From Aradus depressus (Eukaryota > Arthropoda > Insecta > Hemiptera > Aradidae): a DNA stretch of 64,000 bases. Below the pieces are notes generated by a model, which worked only from the letters and a program-made list of their open reading frames with translations, was not told where the DNA came from and searched no databases. The stretch lies in NCBI GenBank assembly GCA_963662175.1, contig OY759217.1, forward strand, positions 54,102,108 to 54,166,107. Reading direction: 5' to 3'. Below, one piece after another: positions 23,035-36,000 of this stretch (the stretch's first letter is position 1; every line of letters begins with the position of its first letter). The translations under genes and the position numbers were made by a program.

Positions 23035-23600
23035 TATCAGTCCAACGTAGATTTATTTAACCACAACTAGTTTCTTCAAGTGGAATCTGAACATACATAA
23101 ACCAAAATAGTCTTATTAGAGAAGTCCAGCTGACCTCTGATATGTGTCCAGTCCTTTGACCTCTTCTCCAATAAGATTCACCACCTGAAGATGTCAGTTG
23201 GACTCATGAAACGAGTTGTGGTTAAATAAATCTGTGTTGGACTCATGAAACTAGTTGTGGTTAAATAAATCTGTGTTGGACTCATGAAACTAGTTGTGGT
23301 TAAATAAATCTGTGTTGGACTCATGAAACTAGTTGTGGTTAAATAAATCTGTGTTGGACTCATGAAACTAGTTGTGGTTAAATAAATCTGTGTTGGACTC
23401 ATGAAACTAGTTGTGGTTAAATAAATCTGTGTTGGACTCATGAAACTAGTTGTGGTTAAATAAATCTGTGTTGGACTCATGAAACTAGTTGTGGTTAAAT
23501 AAATCTGTGTTGGACTCATGAAACTAGTTGTGGTTAAATAAATCTGTGTTGGACTCATGAAACTAGTTGTGGTTAAATAAATCTGTGTTGGACTCATACA
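23035..23600. repeat. 39-bp array derived from a retroelement 3' end, with an inverted copy
   Basis: About ten units of GTTGGACTCATGAAACTAGT plus TGTGGTTAAATAAATCTGT run from 23,198 to 23,598. The same sequence lies inverted at 23,041-23,082. The first unit is preceded by CACCTGAAGATG (23,183), so CTGAAGA...GAAAC has the spacing of a hammerhead-like core found in Penelope-type 3' ends. The 139-residue minus-strand frame (13-residue repeat SPTQIYLTTTSFM) follows from 39 being divisible by three. Confidence 0.8.
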
Positions 23601-25170
23601 TATACTTATTTAACAAGTAAGTCCACTACATCTGCCCACCACAAAGAAATATAAAGTCTATAGGCTGTTGTTGGCCTTAACATTAATTAAACTTTCCGCA
23701 ATTTAGATGTGAGTCCTTTCCTCAGTTTGTCCCATTTTACAAACTATCCATCCCGTCCCGAAGGGGAGTCATTTTTGGTGTATTGCGGTTGTCCCTTCCA
23801 CCCAACCACAGTATAATACAATATAAGACAACCAGCTGTGTTGTATGGCGATGACGAGGCGGTACATATAATGTGAAATCATATCAAATTTTAATTAAAT
23901 ACTATTAGTAAATATAACGGAGACAGTGAGAGAGCCCTTCAACAACTCGGTACTTGAAAATCTTATTTACCTCTGTTATTTCTATCTCTAGCTCAAAAAT
24001 CTATTTCATATTGATACAGTAACTTTTCACTTAATCAATAGTAACTGAGAAAACATCAAGTAACTTTTTCCGCCTCCAAGTAACCCCTTTTATTCACCTA
24101 GGATAGGGGTGTTTAACGAGTAGCTGACATCGTACAGGCCTACTCATTTTTCTCTGTCGAAACAAGGCCGGGCTTACATCTTCAACTGAATTCCCGTACA
24201 GCTTCTTCAATATATTAGACACTCATTATAATGTCTAAGAAATCATTTGCAAAATTGCGACGGATTAACTGCTTAACAGCAGCTACAAATAATGATTAAT
24301 ATATATTAAAATATTGATGAAGAAGATACATTAGATATGATACTTAACATTTTTTGCAGAGATATTGTGAAACACATAATAAAAATATACATTTAAAAAA
24401 ATATTACACATAATATTACTATACATATTGTGAAATAGACAATATTTAAAAAAAACATAAGTTTTCTTTATATTTTTTATACATTAGATAGACTAGTTCA
24501 ATAGTGAATAGTGATTTACAATAACAAAATATAATACATTTTATAGCATCTAATAATCAACATTTCTTAAAATAATCACAATATCACAAGATCATTGTCG
24601 TGAAAGTGCATACAGTAAAATACATGTTTATGTATGATTGGACCAAATATAAATTTCATAAATTCTCAAGTTAGATACATTACATTAATATTAGTTTCAT
24701 AATGATTTATACTAAGATATATATAACTTACATGGATTTTTATTCTCATACAACATTTTTTTCTTTCAAATGGCTGATGACAGCGCAAATACGTTATTCT
24801 TAGTAGATGACAAATAATTATCTCAGTAAATTGATTCTAGTTTTACTTGGTATGGTGAATTTGTAGAAAAAAAGTAAATAAGAGACAAAACAAAACCAAT
24901 TTTTTGGTATTCGGAAAATTCAATTATCTTTCAGTTCGGTTAATCGGGTTTTTAGTGCCTTTCAGAAAATAATTTTATCAATATATCCTAAGAAATACAT
25001 ATTATATAATATATAAAACCTAATGTCTAAATATATATATGTTTGTGTTTCATAGACTCCTAAACTTCGATCCGATTTTGTTCTTAAGTTCAGCAATTAT
25101 GTTCGTCGAGTCACCGAGAAGGTTTAGAACTTCGTTTTATCATAAATTGAATTTTTATTTACAAATCTTA
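23601..25170. other. AT-rich sequence with one SINE fragment
   Basis: A 50-base piece of SINE family A lies at 24,091-24,140 (TTCACCTAGGATAGGGGTGT, GACATCGTACAGGCC). The rest is AT-rich with no gene. GGCTGATGACAGCGCAAATA near 24,771 is an isolated word with no convincing structure. Confidence 0.45.
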
Positions 25171-25370
25171 TCTTATATATTTATATAAAAATGAATGTGC
25201 GTCTGTGTGAGGCTTATAGGATGTGGAACTGTCGAAGCTATTGCGCTCAAACCTATGGGCTATGTTTAAGACATCACTAGAACGATTTAAAAGTGGTTTG
25301 ACAACTTTTAATTTTAATTTTTTTTTTAATTACAAAAATAGCCATTGCAACGCATGGCGGGTTTGGCTAG
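25171..25370 (+). mobile_element. Short Helitron-like element next to the MPPE1 stop codon
   Basis: Starts TCTTATATATTTATATAAAA and ends with a hairpin GCCATTGCAACGCATGGC (25,341-25,358), then GGGTTTGGCTAG, with A before (25,170) and T after (25,371). It lies 220 bases beyond the MPPE1 stop codon and may sit in the 3' UTR. A related 5' segment (25,030-25,140, CATAGACTCCTAAACTTCGA) could mean the true start is further left. Confidence 0.6.
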
Positions 25371-25589
25371 TTGCATAATAAATGCTGGATTCTCATATTA
25401 ATATTTTTGTTGCTAATTATTTCTTTTTTTTAGCAAACAATTTAATAACTTGCCTGGTTCCAAGGATTTACTTATTCAAATATTTCTTGGAGTCGCTGGG
25501 ACCTAAGTGTGAGGTGCGAGATTAACAAACTCCAAAGAAAATACAAAAATAATAAGAACACAACAAACGGACATTTAAGGAAGAGAAGG

Positions 25590-28500
25590 TCATTGAATCT
25601 TGAAGAGCCTTTGCCATCTGATGTGTCTCAGGTAGATGTAGACTGCGTAGAGGACTAAAGCGAGTCCGCTGAGCGAGTAGAGTAGGAGAACCGTGGACTC
25701 GCGCGGGAGGTGGCATCTGGAGAGCCCCATCTTGCTCCCTGTCAGCACGGCCTGCAATCACACAAGTAGAGATCTCATTTATACACACAACAAAGGCCAA
25801 AATGTATATAATATAGTGAAAAGGGCCTAAAATAAGCAGTAAAAAAAAGTAGAAATATGTACTAATAAATGCTTAAAAATTACAAAATATAACATTACAA
25901 ATGGCCTTCTAAGCAAGAAACATCAATTAACAAATTACTATCAAATATTAATTATTAGAAAACAAAAATCTGCAATGAAAATATCCTTTGGTTCATTACA
26001 AGAAGAAACTCGGTAAAAAAAGTTTAATAAAGCTAGTAGCTTATTTATCACAAAAAATCGCTTTTTTTACGATGCTAACGGAATTTCATAAATTTGTTAT
26101 CAGATGTTTTTAGACTAATTCGGTGCTACTGAGGACGAAAATACTCGTAGCTTTTAGCAAGTCGAAATCTCGGACAGAATTGGAGTTCCTTAGGAAAACC
26201 GTATAAAAAAGGAGTGTTTGAGGTCTGTCCGTTCATACTTTTTTAGAGGGCAATTTGACTTCGTTGCACTGGCAATTTTATGAAACATATTGTATGTTGC
26301 AGTCGTTTTCTTCGAGCCTTCGGGTACAGTGTCCTCAGGGTCACAACACTGGCACGAACTCATCCTTGTATATTTTTCATCCATACTCTTCAGAAGAGGA
26401 TGAGTTTGTGCCTGTTGTGGCCCTGGGAACGGATAGACAGACGTTAAACACTCGTTAGTAGGATTTCATATACAGTCTTCACATGGAACCCTAAAAATAA
26501 ACAAGGAGCTGACTTACCATCATGAAGGAAGGGTTGTCTTTGTTCCTCCAACTGAAGGAGGGGAGTGTGTGTTCCAGGGTGTCTGTGGCTTGATGATAGC
26601 GGCGACAGCCATGATGAGTGTGTCCTGTCACCACCAATCGCGGCTCCAAAGAGTCCAGCAACTAAACATCACCATCTACGTTGAGTAACAAGGATATGTT
26701 GTGGAAACTTCTTATATGTTAGTATTAAATTTAAGTAAAAAATGGAAACGATTGACGTTACCTATAAATTATGTAAATTTTCTTTGGTAATATTATTATT
26801 ATAACTTTTATACTTTTTTTTATTATTTAAAATTTTGTATTTACAACTATAAGTATATACAATACATAACAAGAAAATGTGATACATAATATATAAATGT
26901 CTTGTATGTTGAAAGAGAAATCATTAATTAATGGCATTCCATTATCTTATAATAAACAGCGGTTGAGAAAGAAAGAAATTAAAATATTTATATTTAAAAA
27001 AAAAGTTAAATGATAAAGAAAGCTAAAGCATAAAAAGTGTGTAGATGATTGAGTCTTCAATGAACTAGTAGGTCTCGAGGCCATTGCCGCTTCAGCCAGG
27101 AAGGGTTCTTGTGGCAAGTCTGCGGACTAAAGGATTAGGGTGAAAGGAAAGGGTAGAATGGAATTTAGAGTGATTTAATTACATCCCTTACAAAGGGAAT
27201 CTGCAGGTCATTGTGAAGGATATCACACTTCACCTGCGGAATGAATCATGTCTCAAGGGATGAAAGATGTTCCTGAAGGGAATGGGAAGCTTTTTGTGGA
27301 ATTCTGAGGAAAGGATGGGGGTGTCATCCGCAAAAGTGCATAGCAAGGTATTAGGATGGGAAAGAATATCGGCAGTGTATACTGTATAGAGGATGGGTCC
27401 TAGGAAGTATCCTAAAGGTAGTAACCTTGAGGAACACCAGCTAGCTGAGGAAGGAAGGAGGATTGCGCACTACCGTGATAAACACAGTAGTAGCGATCTA
27501 TAAGGTAGGACTCTAAAATAAGACAGTAGGTTTGAGGAAGGATATTTTTGAGTTTGCAGAGCAGCCCCGAATGCTAAACCCTGTCGAACGCTTGTTCAAC
27601 ATCGAGAAAGGCACTGGAGCAGTACTCCTTGTTCTCAAGACAGGAAGCTATGGCATCTACAACACGGTGACATTGCTGGATTGTGGAATGTTGGGAACGG
27701 AAGCCGAATTGGTGATCTGGGATGATATTAATGGAATCAAAAATGGGATAAATGCGCTTCAAAAGAAGTTTTTCAAGAATTTTCAAGAAGACTGGTAGGA
27801 GACTAATAGGACGGTATGAAGAGGGAATATAAGAAGATTTATGAGGTTTGGGAATCATTTTTATTACTGAAAATTTCCAAAGAGCAGGAAAGTAGGATGT
27901 CCTAAGTACACAATTGTATAGATAGGTAAGGAAAATTATAGCTTTTTCGGGAAGATGTCGGAGGAATGAGGCCGTTATTAAGTCGTAACCCGGAGCCTTC
28001 CCTAAAGGAAGTCTGCGGATCACAAACGAAACATCAGAAGGATGACAGGCTTTAGGTGGAGGAGAGAGAGGGAGAGGAATATTGAGTTGAGCCTCAGTCT
28101 GGGATACATGGGATGGATCGAGGATATTGGGATGAGGGATAAATATATTAGACAGGTGGGAAGCAAACAGGTTGCATTTCTCCTTGTCAGATTTGGCCCA
28201 TTCGCCAGAATCATGACGAAGAGGATGGGAAGTATTTTTAAAGGTTGGGATTTGTCGAGTTGCTGTCCAGAGAGACTTATTGTCTGTTGTGAATGAGTTT
28301 GTATAGTCTTGGTATCTCGAGTTCCTCAGTTAGGCTAGTTCTGCTTTCAGCTTTCTGGTAAGTCTGTTGTAGTTTGTTTTGTCTGTCGGGTACCTCGTTC
28401 TCTGCCACTATTCTCTGCTCTGGCCCATCTTTTGTATGTCGGGTATCTCGTTCTCTGCCACTCAGTTATTAATTGTCTAATATGAAGACAGAGGTACGTA

Positions 28501-31500
28501 TTTGGTCAATGGTAACGTGTAACTTTGTTTATACGTGTATATTCACTGTCAATAAAATATGGAGATTTCTTTACAAAACTGATACCTAACTAAAAAAGAT
28601 GACCTTTCACAAAACAAGTTGCAGAAAAAGCGAGAAGCCTACCTTCTCCCCCCCCTCCCCCCATTATTCTTGAGTCGGTGAAAGGAAGGGGGTTCTCTAC
28701 TTTTGTAATTTGAGTGCACTAACACACAAGTGACCAGTTCGGTGGGACTTCCTGAAAGAGCCACTCACCAGCTCTGTGGCCTCCTTAGAGAGTGTGTCCC
28801 ATCGTTCCCTGAACTTCTGCCTCTTCACGTCCTCCGGAGCCTCGTCCGGACCGCTGCACTCCTCGTCCGACTCACGGTACAGCGGAAAATGCTATCAACA
28901 TCAAACACACTTATCAATACATAAATGCTATCAACAACATCAAACACACTTATCATTACATAACATTGCCAGATCTTTAAAATATTTCTCTATATTAATT
29001 CATTCCCTCCTATTTCAAGAACAAGAGAGCCTTGAATTTTAGAGGCAAATGTATGGCATAATTATGACCGGTTAAGGAGAAAAAAACAGAGGGGAATAAA
29101 AATATGAATATATACACAGCAGCACCGCTATTTGTATACTGTAATGTAAGGTAATAAAACTGTGAATTTAGGTATAGTAGAGCACCGATTATCCGGGGTG
29201 GATTAACCGGGGCCCGTGTCATTCGGGAGTTTTTACTTCGCGTTTTATAGATATAAAAACCTTACTCCTCCCCTCAAAAAAAAAAAAAAAGGAAATTTCT
29301 TCTTTCGATCTTTTGTACTTGAATCATTCCAAAATCTGTAGAGTTTTTGCGCCGAGCGACCAGAAATATGTGTTGCTTTTTGGCGCAATTTTATTACACC
29401 CTCTTCCCAATGATCAATTTTCCTGAAAAACAGAATATAACGAGCCTGAAGAAAGGGGAACATTGATGAAAACAATTTCCCTATTTGCATAGCCATGTAT
29501 GTTCTCAAGAGGATGGATTTTACTAGCGTCGATTCCCCACAAATGTTTTTGACAAAAAATGAGGGATGCTTAAGATACCTCTAACTTGGTGACATTACCC
29601 GATAGTAATGTTTTCACCAAGTTAGATTAAATCATGGTATAGAAGATACAACGCGCATATTGGACCCAGCCCACGCACAGCCCAGACCATGGGATGGGTC
29701 GAGTACCGCATATTGAACCCAGCCCACGCACAGCCCAGACCATGGGATGGGTCGAGTACCGCATATTGAACCCAGTTGTTGTCACCCAGGTTTCGCGATG
29801 TCAGCGTCAGAACTCCTCCTGGATTTAGAATCCGAGTCAGAAAATGAAGAAGTGGTTGTACTATATTCTTTAGTGAAGAGGAGAAGTAAAAATATTTATT
29901 TAGCTGGGAGGAAAACATACGGAGAGTTCAACCTGTTTCAGTAAGTTCCTCATAGTGTTTTTAAAAATAGTTTTCGGCTGAGCCGGGAGCAGTTTAGTGA
30001 ATTACTATTACTTTAATTACTATTAATACTATAATATATACTATATTTATAATAAATTTATAATATATACTATAATTAATAATAACTATATTACTATTAA
30101 TACTAATTACTTTAATTACTATTACTGAATTACTAATTACTTTAGTGAATTACAGTTAATTGAGATGGCTCCGAACGATTTCTATTAATTTTTCGAGCTC
30201 CATTTGGAAAGCACAATGGGACCCACGCCCACGAAATCTGTGCGGAGAGGACAAACGTTCCCACGCGTGGGTCCCAACAGACTGGGCTAGCCGTGGGCTG
30301 GGTCTAATGTGCGGCGACTCATTCAATGCAGTGCTTCACAGAACCAACCACGCGTGGGCTGGGCGTGTGCTGTGCGTGGGCTGGGTCCAATATGCGCCGG
30401 GCCTAAAGGTCCAACGACATATCCTCTTTTCTTGTACTTTGAATCAAATTATAATCAGCCAAGTTCCTCTCCCTCTCCATAATCTGCGACGCTTGGCGCT
30501 AGTGCACTCTAGTGATTGCCACATTAAGGACCTAGAATTTTACTGAGTAATCTCATAGTCGCCAGCGCGGTATGCCCATTGGCACATGGGGTCTCTAAAG
30601 TTCGTGTGCGTGAACCGCCCCTGTAGAGAGCTGAGTTAATGTAATGTCAGTCACTACCTCAGACGTGGTTGTCGCTCGGTCCATGAAAACAGCACATGTC
30701 CCATCTTAAAAACACTACTCGTTCAAGAATTATAAAAGACATTCATACTGACACATAGTGTATATCATTAATACGCACCTGCAACAGAATAGGTCTGCTA
30801 TATTTCTGTAACTCAAATTCTTTCGGACAGCTGTTAGAGATTTTGCTGCATTTCAACTTTTCTGAAAAAAAAAAAAAAATGAATGACAGCATTAATGATT
30901 AATAATATTGATAAGTATAACATTCATTTACTGACAGGATTGACTGGAATATTCTGTAGATTATATCTAAACTATGTGTATACTCCTCGTACCTTATGGC
31001 ATATAGAATATAAGGTTTTATTGAATAATCTGCAAAAAGACTTTTCTCATTGCTACCAGAGGACCACTTCTTGGAGATAACTCCTGTCCCTTCCATAAAA
31101 TATCTAAAAGGGGGCCATGACCTGGAATCCAATGATATTACAGTTCACCAAATGACCACGGTAGAGAGATGTGCTTCCACAACTCCGTGATGGGTTCACC
31201 CAAATGACCACGGTAGAGAGATGTGCTTCCACAACTCCATGATGGGTTCATCCAAATGACCACGGTAGAGAGATGTGCTTCCACAACTCCGTGATGGGTT
31301 CAACAAAATGACCACGGTAGAGAGATGTGCTTCCACAACTCCATGATGGGTTCACCCAAATGACCACGGTAGAGAGATGTGCTTCCACAACTCCGTGATG
31401 GGTTCACCCAAATGACCACGGTAGAGAGATGTGCTTCCACAACTCCATGATGGGTTCACCCAAATGACCACGGTAGAGAGATGTGCTTCCACAACTCCGT

Positions 31501-33036
31501 GATGGGTTCACCCAAATGACCACGGTAGAGAGATGTGCTTCCACAACTCCATGATGGGTTCACCCAAATGACCACGGTAGAGAGATGTGCTTCCACAACT
31601 CCATGATGGGTTCACCCAAATGACCACGGTAGAGAGATGTGCTTCCACAACTGCATGATGGGTTCACCCAAATGACCACGGTAGAGAGATGTGCTTCCAC
31701 AACTCCATGATGGGTTCACCCAAATGACCACGGTAGAGAGATGTGCTTCCACAACTCCATGATGGGTTCACCCAAATGACCACGGTAGAGAGATGCGCTT
31801 CCACAACTCCATGATGGGTTCACCCAAATGACCACGGTAGAGAGATGTGCTTCCACAACTCCATGATGGGTTCACCCAAATGACCACGGTAGAGAGATGT
31901 GCTTCCACAACTCCATGATGGGTTCACCCAAATGACCACGGTAGAGAGATGTGCTTCCACAACTCCGTGATGGGTTCACCCAAATGACCACGGTAGAGAG
32001 ATGTGCTTCCACAACTCCATGATGGGTTCACCCAAATGACCACGGTAGAGAGATGTGCTTCCACAACTCCATGATGGGTTCACCCAAATGACCACGGTAG
32101 AGAGATGTGCTTCCACAACTCCGTGATGGGTTCACCCAAATGACCACGGTAGAGAGATGTGCTTCCACAACTCCATGATGGGTTCACCCAAATGACCACG
32201 GTAGAGAGATGTGCTTCCACAACTCCATGATGGGTTCACCCAAATGACCACGGTAGAGAGATGTGCTTCCACAACTCCATGATGGGTTCAACAAAATGAC
32301 CACGGTAGAGAGATGTGCTTCCACAACTCCGTGATGGGTTCACCCAAATGACCACGGTAGAGAGATGTGCTTCCACAACTCCATGATGGGTTCACCCAAA
32401 TGACCACGGTAGAGAGATGTGCTTCCACAACTCCATGATGGGTTCAACAAAATGACCACGGTAGAGAGATGTGCTTCCACAACTCCGTGATGGGTTCACC
32501 CAAATGACCACGGTAGAGAGATGTGCTTCCACAACTCCATGATGGGTTCACCCAAATGACCACGGTAGAGAGATGTGCTTCCACAACTCCATGATGGGTT
32601 CACCCAAATGACCACGGTAGAGAGATGTGCTTCCACAACTCCATGATGGGTTCACCCAAATGACCACGGTAGAGAGATGTGCTTCCACAACTCCATGATG
32701 GGTTCACCCAAATGACCACGGTAGAGAGATGTGCTTCCACAACTCCATGATGGGTTCACCCAAATGACCACGGTAGACAGATGTGCTTCCACTGTTTGTG
32801 TTCGCCTTCTCTAATATCGGCTATCTGTTTTAACTTATCACATTAAAGTGATATTTCTTCAAATAGTTTATATATACATATAGTGAGTTACTTTAGTGTC
32901 CAGACAAGCTTAAATCCTAAGTTTACGTTAGGTATTAGTAAGCTAATTGCGTTTCAAAATGTTTTGTTTTCAATGTAGCTTTTTTGAGTGATTTATATAA
33001 TTACAATATACATAATAAATAATAGTTATAACTTTC

Positions 33037-33067
<31 letters not shown>

Positions 33068-36000
33068 TTTTTTTCAGTTTTAAAAGAGGGTGCGCCTTGC
33101 GTTGCAGCAACATCACCCAGTCTACGTTTAGGCAAAGCTCGGGATCATTACATTGCCTGTTTCTGCTCCCGCCAGGAGCCGACGAATCGGCAGAACATCG
33201 GGTAGTCAGTTTCCGATAATAGTTATAACTAAAAATAATTTTATATGAATATTAGTTTGGTTTTCAATGTAGCATAGCTTAATTGTTCCATCAGCACTTC
33301 ATAAATTGCTGCCATTAATTTCCGGATGGCAAGTAATTTGAAGTCATTTTAAGCACTATCCGGGATGAAATACTCAGCATAACTATATCTTGTTTTTTTT
33401 TCATCAATTCTGGTTGTAGCTTTTGCTGAAAGATAGCTGAATTTATTTGTATTCATTCTCACAAAAATCTTGTAATGGGTTTGATGTTCTGCACATATGA
33501 AATAATGGAGGCACCTCGCGCTCTACTGCGATCAAACAAGTTTTTCACCCTAACACTCTTTTTCCGCTGACATTCTTAAAGAATACTTTGTTGCAATTCA
33601 GAAGCTAAAATTGAAACTGTTTACAGAATATCTCTGCACACACTATTTTCGCCATTTTGAATCAACTATATATTCATCTGAAATCGAAAGTATAAACGGA
33701 ATGAATTCAGATGACATTTCAAATTAATAAGATGAACTCGATAAGCCAGGCCGGACTCATACTGAGGCTGAATGTGTGTGTACCCACTTGCAATGTTGGC
33801 GAGGAGGACCTCAGCGGGGCGACAGAGAAAGCAGCCGTCACCCTCCATGGCCATACTGTTGAGGAGGACGAAGTGCACATCTCTGACAGAGAGGAGCTGG
33901 AGGGAGGGGGCATGGAAGGCCTCAGAGAACCGCTCCTGCAAGTAGGGGGTGATCCTGCAACAGGCCACACCATGGTCGGTTAGTGAGAGAGGAGCTGAAT
34001 GGAGGGGGCATGGAAGGCCTCAGAGAACCGCTCCTGCAAGTAGGGGGTGATCCTGCAACAGGCCACACCATGGTCGGTTAGTGAGAGAGGAGCTGAATGG
34101 AGGGGGCATGGAAGGCCTCAGAGAACCGCTCCTGCAAGCAGGGGGTGACCCTGAAACAGGCCACACCAGGGTCGGTTAGTGAGAGAGGAGCTGAATGGAG
34201 GGGGCATGGAAGGCCTCAGAGAACCGCTCCTGCAAGTAGGGGGTGATCCTGCAACAGGCCATACCATGGTCGGTTAGTGAGAGAGGAGCTGAATGGAGGG
34301 GGTATGGAAGGCCTCAGAACCGCTCCTGCAAGTAGGGGGTGATCCTGCAACAGGCCACACCATGGTCGGTTAGTGAGAGAGGAGCTGAATGGAGGGGGCA
34401 TGGAAGGCCTCAGAGAACCAGAACATGTCTATATATTCATGTCGATATATTCATTCCATCGGGAGTCACCGTGTTTACAGACAGAAATATTTTGAATCTG
34501 GAGATCGGAAAACCGAAGAAATCCGTTGAAAACTCCGCATCGGATTTTTGACCGATTACATAACTTGCCCTTTATTTGTTGTAGCTGGGAAGTAAAAGTG
34601 TCTCACCCGTAGTGGAAGCCGATGTCGTGGTTACCAACAACGACAGCCAGCCGCACACCTTGAGGAAGCCAGAAGAGGTGATGGAAACGACGGATGTAGG
34701 CCGCGAACTCAACGTCGCTACACCACAGACCCTCGTCGAACAGGTCCCCTCAACAACAATAAACATAACCTTAACATCTAAATATAAAATATTAGGCTCA
34801 CAACAGTCTATTTGTGGAGAAGAAGAGTAGAGCTAAGAAGTGGGTAAAGTGGAAGAAGGATGCGCCAGTGAGCGGCCGAGGCCCACACTATCACGCTTCC
34901 CTTACACTCACTAACATACAAAAAACATACCCCTTTCTCAAAATATTTTAAAGCTGGTATTATGTTAAATAATTGAGCAGCATAAATCATTAAATATAAA
35001 ATTAGCTTTAATGAATGGAAGAAAGTGTGATTTCTTTCTTAAATGCGAAGAGAAATATAAAAAATAACTAAATATTATTATTTTTTAGTAGTACATATTG
35101 TTGATTCTAATCCCTGTGTGTCAGACTTAGGCCAACCTCACATTAGGCAATTCCGAAGCGACGCGACTGATACTCAAGTATCTTGAGGGTATCTTAGATG
35201 TTACTTCCTATGTTGAGTGGTGGGGAGACACAAACGACGCCACTCCCAGGAGACGCGTATCCTACCAGTCTCAAGCGACCTGCTAGGAAGGTCGCCCGTC
35301 TCTTGAGTCTCCTGCGTCGCCTCGCAATGGCTAGTGAACACACTCTTCTGCACTCACACATTCCCGCATTTGTGTGTTCCTCTGTCTTATGGATGGAGAA
35401 ACAATGCCAATCAAGTGTAGGAATGATTCTTTCGTCATTCGATAAAATGCTACGAACTTGGAATCCGACTTGTCCAGCTCTTTAGCACCAACAAATAGTT
35501 AACATTCCTTTCGATGTAAGGATGGCGCCATAATCTTCGGATTTTCCTTTTTCTATAATAATAAGACACAACGACATCTTCATCACTTGAAGAATCTTCA
35601 CTTGACATGGTGAACAACTCAGCTTCTCGTCACGGCTAGATGGAGACTGAAGAGATCCTAGTCACTGCACAGTATCCTCAGTGTGAGGAGAAAAGTTGCC
35701 TACGGGTATCATACCCACAGGCAACTCTAATGGCTGATACTTGAGTATCAGTCGCGTCGCTTCGGAATTGCCTAATGTGAGGTTGGCCTAAGAGTAATAT
35801 CTGTAAATACCTAAATTATTATCTTAATGTAAACATTCTTATGACGTTTCGTATTACCATGTTATGGTTTAACGGAAATAAATATTGATAATAGTTTCCG
35901 CTCTCTTCTCATTCATTGCCTGAAAATCAATATATGTATATCTTACTTCTACTCTTCTATATAATATTTAAACTTGATGTAATATTACCAGAGGGCTCTC

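Noticed and set aside
23178..23597. 139-residue repeat protein (SPTQIYLTTTSFM)
   Set aside because: Product of the 39-bp array; the units come from a retroelement end.
30883..31080. Host gene on the plus strand
   Set aside because: AT-rich intron sequence with chance open frame; no motif or splice support.
31040..31132. An additional MPPE1 exon (DSRSWPPFRYFMEGTG frame)
   Set aside because: Exons 5 and 6 join in frame without it, and the family has no insert there; the sequence has no matching splice phase.
31148..32797. Possible CRISPR array (regular repeats)
   Set aside because: There are no unique spacers between the 52-bp units and the genome is eukaryotic. The same applies to the other arrays.
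33711..33983. Plus-strand ORF rich in E and G over MPPE1 exon 5
   Set aside because: Shadow of the real minus-strand exon, which carries conserved family residues.
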